Origin: Roseimarinus sediminis
Lineage (GTDB): Bacteria > Bacteroidota > Bacteroidia > Bacteroidales > Prolixibacteraceae
Direction: 5' to 3'
DNA: 64,000 nt
Assembly (NCBI RefSeq): GCF_050433125.1
Contig: NZ_JBNPXV010000001.1
Coordinates: forward strand, 124,001 to 188,000
The notes under the pieces were generated by a model. The model made no database searches. It had not been told where the DNA came from and saw only the letters and a program-made list of their open reading frames with translations. Below, piece by piece: positions 15,494 to 24,883 of the stretch (positions are counted from its first letter, which is position 1; each line of letters begins with the position of its first letter). A program made the translations under genes and the position numbers.

Positions 15494-18400
15494 ATGAATA
15501 TCTATTTCAAAATTACATCTTTACTCATTAGCATACTGCTTTTATTTTCATTGAATACCAGCCAGGCCCAGCGGCAGGTAGAGCGACTGAACCGCGGTCT
15601 GGTGGCCGTCTCAACCGATCAGGGCGTGTTTTTGAGCTGGCGCCTGCTCGGCACCGACGATGAGCAAATTGCCTTCGATGTGTACCGCGACCATGAAAAA
15701 ATAAATGAAAGTCCGATTACCGACAAAACCAACTACATCGATGCAGGTGGAACTTCAACGTCGTTGTATCATGTAAAAACAGTGAACAGTACCGAAGAAG
15801 TTTCGGACATGGTAAGTCCCTGGACCAACAATTTTCTCGAAATACCCTTGCAAACCCCGGCAGGTTATGAGCCCAACGACTGCTCAACCGGCGACCTCGA
15901 CGGTGACGGGATCTACGAGCTGGTGGTGAAAATGACCAAAGACGGCAAAGACAATTCACAAAGCGGAATTACCGGCCAGCCCAAGCTCGAAGCCTATAAG
16001 CTCGACGGCACCCTGATGTGGCGCATCGATCTGGGCATTAACATCCGCTGCGGTGCACACTATACCCAGTTTTTGGTTTACGATTTCGATAGCGATGGCA
16101 TGGCCGAAGTGGTTTGCAAAACAGCCGACGGCACCACCGATGCTCTGGGCAATGTAATTGGCGATGCTACAAAAGACTACCGCAATGCCAGCGGCTACAT
16201 TCTGGAAGGCCCCGAATACCTCACGGTGTTCAATGGTTTAACAGGCAAAGCCGAATCAACGGTCGATTATTTGGAACCCCGTGGTGTGGTAGGAATGTGG
16301 GGAGACACCTACGGCAACCGGGTCGATCGCTTTCTGGCCGGAGTAGCCTATCTCGACGGCATTCACCCCAGCATTATCATGACCCGTGGTTACTATACCG
16401 GCAACTGGAATGGAGCTTCCCGCGGAAAAACCTCCATTGCTGCCTGGGATTACAAAGACGGACAACTGCAGGAACGCTGGCACTTTAAAGCCGACCTGAC
16501 AACGGGCGAAAATGCAGACTATACAGGGCAGGGTACACACAGCCTTTCGGTGAACGACGTGGATGCCGATGGCAAAGACGAGATTGTATACGGCGCCTGC
16601 ACCATCGATGACGATGGAAACGGCCTCTACACCACCCGCCTCCATCACGGCGATGCCTTGCATGTGAGCGACTTCGATCCCGAACGGCCCGGTCTGGAAG
16701 TGCTGCAACCACACGAAGACAAAGTGAATGGCCTTAGCTTCAGGGATGCGGCCACCGGCGCCATCATCTGGCAACACAAGAGCAACCAGGATGTAGGCAG
16801 GGCACTGATTGCCGACATCATGGCCGATCATCCCGGTGCCGAAAGCTGGGCATCGGCAGGACTGGGTGTGTACAATGCCAAAGGAGAACAGGTGAGTACC
16901 AACCGCCCCTCCATCAATTTTGCCATTTGGTGGGATGGTGATTTGTTGCGCGAATTGCTCGATGGCACTTCCATCACCAAATACGGTGGAGGAACACTGC
17001 TCAATGCTTCGGGCTGTACCTCGAACAATGGCACCAAAAAAACACCGGCGCTCAGTGCCGACCTACTTGGTGACTGGCGCGAAGAAGTGGTATTCAGAAC
17101 AACCGATAATCAAAAATTACGTATTTATACAACAACACAGCCCAGCGAGCACCGCATCTATACCCTGATGCACGATCCGCAATACCGTACCAGCATTGCC
17201 TGGCAAAACGCCGGATACAACCAGCCACCACACACCAGTTTTTTTCTGGGTCACGGCATGGCCGAAGCACCCCGCCAAAACATCTGGGCTGCCAGTGGCG
17301 ACGGAAATCCAACGGTTTACATCACCGAACCAGTCAACAACTCGGTAAAAGCCCTGGGACTTCCTGTTAATGTGGCCATCAGCGCATCCGACTATGGCGA
17401 AACACTCGACGGGGTGGAGCTCTACCTCAACGATGACTTCTTAGTCAAACTGAGTGATCTGCCTTACAGCTATCAAATTGAAGGACTGAGCACCGGCAGC
17501 TACACCATTAAAGCCATCGCGCTCGATGCCGATGGAAACAGTACCACGTCGGCTCCGGTAACTTTCTCTGTTGATGAAGGAAAGCCGCATGTTGAACTGA
17601 TTGAGCCGGTGAGCGGAAGCATGTACGGGCGCAACAGCACCATCAGACTCCTGGCTGAGGCCAGCGACAGCGACGGTGAAATTGTAAAGGTCAGCTTTAT
17701 GGTGAACGATCAGCCTGAAGGAGAAGTAAACAGTGCACCCTATGAGCTTGAACTACACAACCTGCCTTCGGGGAAATATATGATACAGGCCATCGCTTAC
17801 GACAATCTTAACAATTCAACAGCATCGGAAATTGTTTCGATCGAAGTTGGAAGCAGCATGATAATTCAGGAAATGACGACCGGATATTGTGGTGTCGACG
17901 GCATTGAGCTTGAAGATAAAAATGCGGGCTTTACCGGTGCGGGCTATGCCAATACCGACAATGAAACAGGCAAGGGAATCAACTGGAGAGTCAGCATTCC
18001 CGAAGCCTCGGAATACACCATTAACTGGCGTTATGCAGGCACCAGCGACCGACCCGGTAAATTGTTGCTCAACGGTGAGGAACTTGCACAGCTACCGTTT
18101 ACCAGCACCGGCGACTGGACCAACTGGAATGAAAATGCACTCGACATCGATCTGCCCCGGGGAGTGGTGGAACTCCGGCTCGAAGCGACCGGCGCCGACG
18201 GGCTGCCCAACATCGACTATCTCGAAATCAAATCGACCCAAAGTGCCAGCGACCCTATAGCCGTCGACTGTGGCACACCGCTTACTACGGTCGACCACCT
18301 GCCGGCACTGAATGCTCAACTAATCGCATACCAGCAGTCGTCAGGCAGCATTGTGATTTCCTTGCAAAACAGCAGGCACCAACTTGAATCGGTGAGCTTC

Positions 18401-18547
18401 ATGAGCATGACAGGCCAACGCCTTCAACAGCTCGATGTGGATGCTTTTGAAATCAGGCTTGAGCCCGGTACGCTGCCCAAAGGCCTGTACCTGATTCACG
18501 CAAAAACAAGTACCAGAACTTATCCCGGAAGAATCATCATTCGTTAA
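15494..18547 (+). CDS. PL11 rhamnogalacturonan lyase, multidomain, T9SS-secreted
   Basis: The 1,017-residue enzyme has a signal peptide (to about SQAQ, residue 26). The PL11 eight-bladed propeller spans about 27-610 (start VERLNRGLVAVSTDQGVFLS; calcium-type DGDG/DSDG loops such as GDLDGDGIYE and DFDSDGMAE). Two immunoglobulin-like domains follow (about 612-695, 698-785), then a CBM35/CBM6-like module (about 795-915, IELEDKNAGFTGAGYANTDN). A type IX sorting domain closes the protein (about 936-1017, ending KGLYLIHAKTSTRTYPGRII). PL11 enzymes cleave the RG-I backbone by beta-elimination. The sorting tag indicates export to or beyond the cell surface. A terminator follows 27 bases later. Confidence 0.93.
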   Translation: MNIYFKITSLLISILLLFSLNTSQAQRQVERLNRGLVAVSTDQGVFLSWRLLGTDDEQIAFDVYRDHEKINESPITDKTNYIDAGGTSTSLYHVKTVNSTEEVSDMVSPWTNNFLEIPLQTPAGYEPNDCSTGDLDGDGIYELVVKMTKDGKDNSQSGITGQPKLEAYKLDGTLMWRIDLGINIRCGAHYTQFLVYDFDSDGMAEVVCKTADGTTDALGNVIGDATKDYRNASGYILEGPEYLTVFNGLTGKAESTVDYLEPRGVVGMWGDTYGNRVDRFLAGVAYLDGIHPSIIMTRGYYTGNWNGASRGKTSIAAWDYKDGQLQERWHFKADLTTGENADYTGQGTHSLSVNDVDADGKDEIVYGACTIDDDGNGLYTTRLHHGDALHVSDFDPERPGLEVLQPHEDKVNGLSFRDAATGAIIWQHKSNQDVGRALIADIMADHPGAESWASAGLGVYNAKGEQVSTNRPSINFAIWWDGDLLRELLDGTSITKYGGGTLLNASGCTSNNGTKKTPALSADLLGDWREEVVFRTTDNQKLRIYTTTQPSEHRIYTLMHDPQYRTSIAWQNAGYNQPPHTSFFLGHGMAEAPRQNIWAASGDGNPTVYITEPVNNSVKALGLPVNVAISASDYGETLDGVELYLNDDFLVKLSDLPYSYQIEGLSTGSYTIKAIALDADGNSTTSAPVTFSVDEGKPHVELIEPVSGSMYGRNSTIRLLAEASDSDGEIVKVSFMVNDQPEGEVNSAPYELELHNLPSGKYMIQAIAYDNLNNSTASEIVSIEVGSSMIIQEMTTGYCGVDGIELEDKNAGFTGAGYANTDNETGKGINWRVSIPEASEYTINWRYAGTSDRPGKLLLNGEELAQLPFTSTGDWTNWNENALDIDLPRGVVELRLEATGADGLPNIDYLEIKSTQSASDPIAVDCGTPLTTVDHLPALNAQLIAYQQSSGSIVISLQNSRHQLESVSFMSMTGQRLQQLDVDAFEIRLEPGTLPKGLYLIHAKTSTRTYPGRIIIR

Positions 18548-18573
18548 GTTCATTTTAAAGCTATTTTAAATTG

Positions 18574-18608
18574 AAGGGAGCCCTGCAACTTTAGCGGCTC
18601 CCTTTTTT
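18574..18608 (+). terminator. Rho-independent terminator after PL11
   Basis: Stem AAGGGAGCC/GGCTCCCTT with a 13-base loop runs into a T run (18603-18608). Confidence 0.88.
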
Positions 18609-18767
18609 ATGCACCAGGGATGAGTCTTTCTTTCCACCATGAAATTCACTCTTGCCCACTTGCCGTTGCTTTCTGCCGAAAAGTATGTATTTTTATTACT
18701 TTCGACTGAAACCCGTTTCAAGCGGCTGCCTTCGATTTCATTTTGTAAACAAAAATACCTGACCGAT

Positions 18768-21700
18768 ATGGAGCAATTCAGAAGACAATTTCAGGCAAAG
18801 CTGCTTTTTCTGCTTTTATTACTGCCGTTAGCATTCGTTTCAAAAGCAGAAATTCCGCCGGTGCAGTTGCGATGGCTCGACAGTGTAGCACCTGCCCCGG
18901 GAACGGGGGTTAGCTGGGGTGTTCCTTTTCAACAAGGCAGTGTACAAGCTGACACCGAATTTGTCTTGTCCGACCGCAACGAAAAAATATATCCGCTACA
19001 ATACCATCCTTTGGCCTACTGGCCCGACGGATCGCTTAAATGGGCAGGATTCAGCACGGTAAGCGACACCGGCACCCTTGAGCAGCTTCTTCTTCGGGAG
19101 GTGACAAGCAAACAGGATTTTCAAGGAACGAAAATAGCCATAAGGGAATCAGAAGAAGATCTGCTTATTTACACCGGCCCGATGGAGTGTTTGATTTCAA
19201 AATCAGGCAGTCGGCTCATAAAGTATGTAAAGATGAATGGAAAGCCCATAGCCCTCGACGGCACCCTGCTTGCCGTTCTTCAAAAGGGAGCTCCTTCGGA
19301 ATATGGTCCACAGGCCGATAAAATCAAACTTGAAAGCAAGATCGAAAAGCTGACGCTGGAGCAGCATGGTCCTGTTAAAGCGCTTGTTAAAATTGAAGGC
19401 AGCCACCTCAACACCATCTCAGGAGAAAAAATACTGCCATTTGTTGTACGCATTTATTTCTATGCCGGATCGGTCTCGGTAAAAATGGTTCACACCTTTG
19501 TTTACGATGCCGACCAGGAGCAGGATTTTGTTCGTGGAATTGGCCTGGTTTTCGACGTGCCTCTCGACGAAGCTTTGTACAACCGCCATGTGCGTTTTGC
19601 CGGTGACGATCAGGGCTTTTGGGATGAGCCGGTACAAGCACTCACAGGTCGCATGCCATTGAGCTTTGAAACCGACTGGTACGAACGCCAGCTCAAAGGC
19701 GAAAGAATACCCGAACGCGATCAGTTTTCGGTACAACAACACCGGCTCATCGACAACTGGGCCTCGTGGAACGATTTTCAGCTGCAGCAGCTCAGTGCCG
19801 ATGCTTTCAGCATTAACAAACGAAGCAACGGGCAGAGTGCCTGGATCAGTGCCGGTTGGGGCAAACGCTCTCAGGGACTGGCATGGCTTGGTGATGTAAG
19901 CGGCGGAATGGCCGTTGGCATGCGCGATTTTTGGCAGTCACATCCCTCGGCACTCGAAGTACGCAATGCGCGAAGCAATGAGGCACAGCTTTATGCCTGG
20001 CTTTGGTCGCCCGAAGCACAGCCCATGGACATGCGCCACTATGACACACTGGCCTGGGGCCACACCCTGCATGCGAGCTATGAAGATGTTCAGCCGGGTT
20101 TCAGCACCGCAAACGGAGTGGCCCGCACCAGCGAGCTTTATTTGTATTTCACCAGCGAGGTCCCTGCCTTCGATGAACTCCAACAGTGGAGCCGCCAAAG
20201 CAATCAGCCGGCCCTGTTAATGGCCAGCCCCGAATACCTCCATTCGATACCTGTTTTCGGTCACTGGAGTCTGCCCGACACCACATCGAAAGGAAAACGC
20301 TGGATTGAAAAACAACTGAACCAGGCCTTTCGTTTCTACCTCAACGAGGTGGAACAACGCCATTGGTATGGTTTCTGGGACTATGGCGATGTGATGCACG
20401 CCTACGACCGCCACCGCCATGTGTGGCGTTACGACATAGGTGGTTATGCCTGGGCCAACACCGAACTGATGCCCAACCTGTGGCTCTGGTACCAGTTTCT
20501 GCGAAGTGGCGATCAGCGAGCTTTCAGAATGGCCGAAGCCATGACCCGGCACACCGGCGAAGTGGATGTTTACCATTCGGGACCATTCAATGGTTTGGGA
20601 TCGCGGCACAATGTGCGGCACTGGGGCTGTGGCGCCAAGGAAGTGCGGATTTCGCAGGCAGCACTGTCGCGCATTTATTATTACCTCACCACCGACGAAC
20701 GAACCGGCGATTTGATGGAAGCTGCTGTTGAAGCTTCAAACGAAGCCATTGGAAAAACCGATCCGCTGCGGATGATACTGGACAAAGGACCCTACCCCAC
20801 ACATGCCCGCGTTGGCCCCGACTGGCTGGCACTCGCCGGCAACTGGATGACCGCCTGGGAACGAAGCGGCGATACCATCTATCGTAATCGCATTCTGAAA
20901 GGAGTTGAAAGCCTAAATAAAATGCCCTACGGCTTCTTTTCAGGGAAGACATCGGCCATGGGCTACGATCCTTCAAGTTATGAATTGTTTCAACTTGAAA
21001 AGGAACACATGGGCATTGGCCACCTTTCGGTTTTGATGGGCGGACCGGAAGTGGCCTATGAGCTGAGCCAGCTGCTGAACAATCAAAACTGGGATGAACT
21101 ATGGCTTCAGTACTGCAAGCTCTATGGCGCCCATACCGATAGTGTGGCTGCTGAATTTGGAAGAAAGGAACAGCTGGGCGACCCGGGAATATGGTATGCC
21201 CGGCTGCCTGCTTACTATGCTTATGCTACAGGAACGAAAAGTTATGCAACAAGGGCCTGGAAAGAATTCCTCGAAGGTTCGCCGTGGGGCTACCCTACCT
21301 TCAACACACAGCCCATCGAAGGTGCCAACCTGCTTCAGGCAGTTGACGAAATCAGCAATGTGTCGACCAACAGTACAGCCCAGTGGTGCCTCAATGCCAT
21401 TCAGTTGCTGGAGCTGATCGGCGATGAAATCCCCGATGAACATCCCCGTTTCAATCCACCGGGGGCCCTGGATGAATACATCAGGGGTGCACTCATTTTC
21501 AGAGACAATTTCAGCGAGGCAAGCGACAACTGGATCGTCGAAAGCAATTCGGACCAGGGGAAAGGAGTGCTGGTAGAAAATGGAAAACTGGTGATCGATG
21601 TCAACGGTGGCGCCACGGTATGGCTCAAACAGCCTCTTTCGGGAAATGTACTCATTTCTTTCGACCGGAAAGTGCTGATGAACGATGGCATTAACGACCG

Positions 21701-22094
21701 GCTGTCCGATCTGAACATGTTCTGGATGGCCACTGACCCGGAAAATGAAAACCTTTTCACCCGCAACGGGGTATTTTCACAATATCACGGATTAAGCCTG
21801 TATTATGCCGGCATTGGCGGGAATTACAACAGCACCACCCGTTTCAGAAAATACAATGGAAAAGGTGAACGCATCCTGCATGCTGAACTGAACGACGAAG
21901 CCCATCTGCTTAAAGCCAATAAAAGCTATCACATTGAAATTGTTGTTTACAATGGGACGACCAAACTTTATGTTGATGGCAATGAATATTTTTCATTCAC
22001 CGACGAGGAGCCACTCAGCAAAGGATGGTTTGGCTTCAGAACCGTGAAGTCGCATCACGAAATCGACAATGTTCGTATTGATCGCTTGAAATAA
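18768..22094 (+). CDS. PL26-type exo-rhamnogalacturonan lyase with C-terminal DUF6250 domain
   Basis: The ATG at 18768 gives a 1,108-residue protein that starts with a good signal peptide (core LLFLLLLLPLAFV, cleavage near SKA). An ATG 43 codons upstream would bury that signal, so it was not used. The first 900 residues match exo-rhamnogalacturonan lyases (PL26): a beta-sandwich start (VQLRWLDSVAPAPGTGVSWG, FSTVSDTGTL), then an alpha/alpha barrel (WYGFWDYGDVMHAYDRHRHV, GLGSRHNVRHWGCGAKEVRI). From about residue 907 a concanavalin-like DUF6250 domain follows (FRDNFSEASDNW, FRTVKSHHEIDNVRID). It would release unsaturated disaccharides from RG-I, which feed the GH105 product 23 bases downstream. 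Confidence 0.88.
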   Translation: MEQFRRQFQAKLLFLLLLLPLAFVSKAEIPPVQLRWLDSVAPAPGTGVSWGVPFQQGSVQADTEFVLSDRNEKIYPLQYHPLAYWPDGSLKWAGFSTVSDTGTLEQLLLREVTSKQDFQGTKIAIRESEEDLLIYTGPMECLISKSGSRLIKYVKMNGKPIALDGTLLAVLQKGAPSEYGPQADKIKLESKIEKLTLEQHGPVKALVKIEGSHLNTISGEKILPFVVRIYFYAGSVSVKMVHTFVYDADQEQDFVRGIGLVFDVPLDEALYNRHVRFAGDDQGFWDEPVQALTGRMPLSFETDWYERQLKGERIPERDQFSVQQHRLIDNWASWNDFQLQQLSADAFSINKRSNGQSAWISAGWGKRSQGLAWLGDVSGGMAVGMRDFWQSHPSALEVRNARSNEAQLYAWLWSPEAQPMDMRHYDTLAWGHTLHASYEDVQPGFSTANGVARTSELYLYFTSEVPAFDELQQWSRQSNQPALLMASPEYLHSIPVFGHWSLPDTTSKGKRWIEKQLNQAFRFYLNEVEQRHWYGFWDYGDVMHAYDRHRHVWRYDIGGYAWANTELMPNLWLWYQFLRSGDQRAFRMAEAMTRHTGEVDVYHSGPFNGLGSRHNVRHWGCGAKEVRISQAALSRIYYYLTTDERTGDLMEAAVEASNEAIGKTDPLRMILDKGPYPTHARVGPDWLALAGNWMTAWERSGDTIYRNRILKGVESLNKMPYGFFSGKTSAMGYDPSSYELFQLEKEHMGIGHLSVLMGGPEVAYELSQLLNNQNWDELWLQYCKLYGAHTDSVAAEFGRKEQLGDPGIWYARLPAYYAYATGTKSYATRAWKEFLEGSPWGYPTFNTQPIEGANLLQAVDEISNVSTNSTAQWCLNAIQLLELIGDEIPDEHPRFNPPGALDEYIRGALIFRDNFSEASDNWIVESNSDQGKGVLVENGKLVIDVNGGATVWLKQPLSGNVLISFDRKVLMNDGINDRLSDLNMFWMATDPENENLFTRNGVFSQYHGLSLYYAGIGGNYNSTTRFRKYNGKGERILHAELNDEAHLLKANKSYHIEIVVYNGTTKLYVDGNEYFSFTDEEPLSKGWFGFRTVKSHHEIDNVRIDRLK

Positions 22095-22117
22095 GAACAA
22101 CTAATAAATATAAACAG

Positions 22118-23470
22118 ATGAAAAAGCTACACTACTTATTACTTCCTGGGATACTGCTGATGGCAGGCTGCCAGCCGGCAAACAACAAGTCCGAAGAACA
22201 GAAGATTTCGGACACCAATACCCCCCTGCATGCCATGCAGGTCGATTATCCCAGTCCGTACGGAGCACCTGCCGAGGCAGATGTCAAAGCCGTGCTCGAC
22301 CGTGTACTGCTTTACCTCGACGAGGTAACACCCAAAAAGGTGGTTGACAGTGAAACAGGTGAAGTACTCAGCAATTTTGAATTACTGGATAGCCAGCATC
22401 GCTTCGAACAGGGCGATTTCAGGCTCACCAGCTACGAGTGGGGCGTTACCTATGCTGGCATGCTCTTAGCAGCAGAAACTACGGGCGATGAGCGTTATTC
22501 GCAATATACCCTTGAGCGCCTGCAACTGATCAGCGATCTGGCAAAGCATTCGCGGCTAAAAGGAAGTCCGGAAAAAAGCCTGATTCACTCGGTGCTTCAT
22601 CCGGGTGCCCTCGACGATGCCGGAGCTATTTGTGCCGCCATGATCAAAGCGCTTGAATATGGAGCAACCAGCGAGCTGCGTCCTTCGATCGATAACTTCA
22701 TCGCCTACATCCACAGCCAGCAATACCGGCTCAGCGATGGAACACTGGCCCGTAACCGACCACAGCCCAATACGTTGTGGCTCGACGACTTGTTCATGAG
22801 TGTTCCGGCACTTGCACAAATGGGCAAACTGAGCGGCGATCAGCGCTACTTCGACGATGCCGTTAAGCAGGTTCTGCAATTTTCGGAACGCATGTTCAAT
22901 CACGACAAAGGGCTTTACATGCACGGCTGGGTAGAGCACATGAGCGTTCACCCCCAGTTTCACTGGGCCCGTGCCAATGGTTGGGCTGTTATGGCCATGG
23001 TTGAACTGCTCGATGTACTGCCCCGCGACCACGAAGGATTTCCGGCCGTATTACTTCAACTGCAACAACATGTGGCAGGCCTGGTAAAATACCAGGATGG
23101 AGCAGGTTTCTGGCATCAGTTACTCGATCATAACAATACTTATCTCGAAACATCGGCCACAGCCATTTTCAGCTATTCAATGGCAAAAGCCATCAACGAA
23201 GGCTGGATTGATGCATCGGCCTACGCCCCTGCTGCCATTCTGGGCTGGAATGCTGTCACGACCAAGGTCAACGCAAAGGGTCAGGTTGAAGGAACCTGTG
23301 TGGGAACCGGCATGGCTTTCGATCCAGCTTTCTATTATTATCGTCCGGTGAATGTATATGCCGCCCATGGTTACGGACCGGTACTGCTTGCCGGAGCCGA
23401 AATCATCCGACTGATGAAAGCACATGATTTTGAAATCAACGACAGCTCCCTGCAGTTGCTTGTTAAGTAG
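22118..23470 (+). CDS. GH105 unsaturated rhamnogalacturonyl hydrolase, lipoprotein
   Basis: The 450-residue protein has a lipoprotein signal (MAGC, Cys18) and the (alpha/alpha)6 barrel of GH105. Landmarks are LTSYEWGVTYAGML, the catalytic Asp region TLWLDDLFMSVPAL (D223/D224), HFHWARANGW-like sequence (read as QFHWARANGWAVMAM) and GTCVGTGMAFDPAFYYYRP near the end. GH105 hydrolyses the unsaturated uronic acid from lyase products, the step after PL11 and PL26. It follows the PL26 gene closely, so the two are likely one transcript. It converges with the outer-membrane barrel gene, whose stop is 14 bases away. Confidence 0.92.
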   Translation: MKKLHYLLLPGILLMAGCQPANNKSEEQKISDTNTPLHAMQVDYPSPYGAPAEADVKAVLDRVLLYLDEVTPKKVVDSETGEVLSNFELLDSQHRFEQGDFRLTSYEWGVTYAGMLLAAETTGDERYSQYTLERLQLISDLAKHSRLKGSPEKSLIHSVLHPGALDDAGAICAAMIKALEYGATSELRPSIDNFIAYIHSQQYRLSDGTLARNRPQPNTLWLDDLFMSVPALAQMGKLSGDQRYFDDAVKQVLQFSERMFNHDKGLYMHGWVEHMSVHPQFHWARANGWAVMAMVELLDVLPRDHEGFPAVLLQLQQHVAGLVKYQDGAGFWHQLLDHNNTYLETSATAIFSYSMAKAINEGWIDASAYAPAAILGWNAVTTKVNAKGQVEGTCVGTGMAFDPAFYYYRPVNVYAAHGYGPVLLAGAEIIRLMKAHDFEINDSSLQLLVK

Positions 23471-23484
23471 AAAACACTGATTAG

Positions 23485-24780
23485 TTAAAACAGAAAGCCC
23501 GAAACAACATACAAGCCGCCGGCCCCCAGTTGCCGATCGGGTGAAAAACCATAATGAACAGCAATTACGTTGTTCGTATTGTAAATTAAACTGATGCTCC
23601 CTCCATAAGTGGCATTCATTTGCCGGGGAGCATCAGTAAAATGAAGCTGTCGGTCGGATGTGGAAAGACCACTCCAATCGACGGCATATTTTTGTGTTAT
23701 GAAGGCTGCATCGGCAAAAAGAGAGAGGTCGATGTTCCAGTTGATTGAAAGCCAACTGAAGGCAGCCAGGTTTTTTCTGAATTCAGCATTCGCAAGCACA
23801 AAACCGTCGGCTACCAACCGGTTACGTATCATCCCGCGCAAAGTATAGGCACCACCCGGACCATCGTTTACTTCGCGCGTACCATAGTGAAAAGGGAGTG
23901 CATAAAACGGGACATGACCGGCCAGTTTCTGCTGACTGCTCAGTCTCCACGAAAACACCGCCGCAATGGCCTGCAATGGCTGATAATTGCGCAGTGTTGC
24001 AAGGTGCTTCACATACGACGGGGCATTCTTAAAAGGAAGCGGTGACATAATAAAACTTTCGAACCACCAGCCTTTTTTGGTGTTGATGCGGCTATCGCGC
24101 GTATCGTAAGTAAATCCTGCATTCAGCAAAAATTCATTGCCTCCGGTTCGCTCACTGCGATCGATAAGATTTTGATCGAAGTAAAAACGCAGAAGACTTT
24201 GATCATCACCATCATTGTCAGCTTCAGTAACAGGCTGCTGCTCGTTCACTGTAAACCAATTGATGGTGCTCCCATAAAACAGGTTCCAGTTGCCGGTACC
24301 CAGTGGCTTAAAAAAGTTGAAGCGGCCACGGATGAGTTGTCGCTGGTAACTGTAATAAAAGCGGTTTACAAATTCAGGATGAGCCGCTGAAGTAAATTCG
24401 GGATGATAAATTGAAGCGGGACCATTGAAGCCGGTAAAATCGAGGGTCTTATCGTTAATGTAGCTGAACTCGGCCAGCAAGCGGTGTGAAGGAACCAGGC
24501 TTGTACTTTCATATTGAAGTGTCAGGTTGCCGGTTCCGCCGGTACTGTTCGATGCGCTGATTTTTAAGTAATGCCGGTAATCGGGAAAGCGCTTCCCGTA
24601 TTCAAACAAATTGAGCAACAAGCCATATTTTAGTCCCAAATCCTGATCGTAGGCCAGAATGGGATTTCCCCCTACGGCAAAATGCCGCGCTCTTTCTGAA
24701 GCGCCTTCAACAGCGCCAGACTGAGCAGTCAGCCTTAAGCTTAAAGACAATAGCAGTATAATCGTCAGCTGAAGTTTCAT
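23485..24780 (-). CDS. OMP85/BamA-like outer-membrane beta-barrel protein
   Basis: The 431-residue protein has a signal peptide (cleavage near RLTAQ) and consists almost wholly of amphipathic beta strands ending in the aromatic residue of ...VVSGFLF, as in outer-membrane barrels. The motif LRGMIRNRLVADG resembles the VRGF/Y-type lid-lock motif of the Omp85 superfamily, and the final YGFSPDRQLGAGGLYV fits as well. There are no POTRA domains, so it is not BamA itself. It belongs to short Bacteroidota members of unknown role. It stands between the GH105 gene and the transhydrogenase operon, with no functional link visible. Confidence 0.8.
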   Translation of the reverse strand: MKLQLTIILLLSLSLRLTAQSGAVEGASERARHFAVGGNPILAYDQDLGLKYGLLLNLFEYGKRFPDYRHYLKISASNSTGGTGNLTLQYESTSLVPSHRLLAEFSYINDKTLDFTGFNGPASIYHPEFTSAAHPEFVNRFYYSYQRQLIRGRFNFFKPLGTGNWNLFYGSTINWFTVNEQQPVTEADNDGDDQSLLRFYFDQNLIDRSERTGGNEFLLNAGFTYDTRDSRINTKKGWWFESFIMSPLPFKNAPSYVKHLATLRNYQPLQAIAAVFSWRLSSQQKLAGHVPFYALPFHYGTREVNDGPGGAYTLRGMIRNRLVADGFVLANAEFRKNLAAFSWLSINWNIDLSLFADAAFITQKYAVDWSGLSTSDRQLHFTDAPRQMNATYGGSISLIYNTNNVIAVHYGFSPDRQLGAGGLYVVSGFLF

Positions 24781-24883
24781 GAAAGATTGCTAGCGTTCGG
24801 TGCAAAAATAAACAAGAAGGGTATTCCCTGCACCGAAAGACGGCATAATCATCAGCAAAACTTTTAAAAAAGAATGCGTTGCT

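Noticed and set aside
18639..18767. Upstream start for the PL26 gene
   Set aside because: It would place 43 residues before a clear signal peptide.
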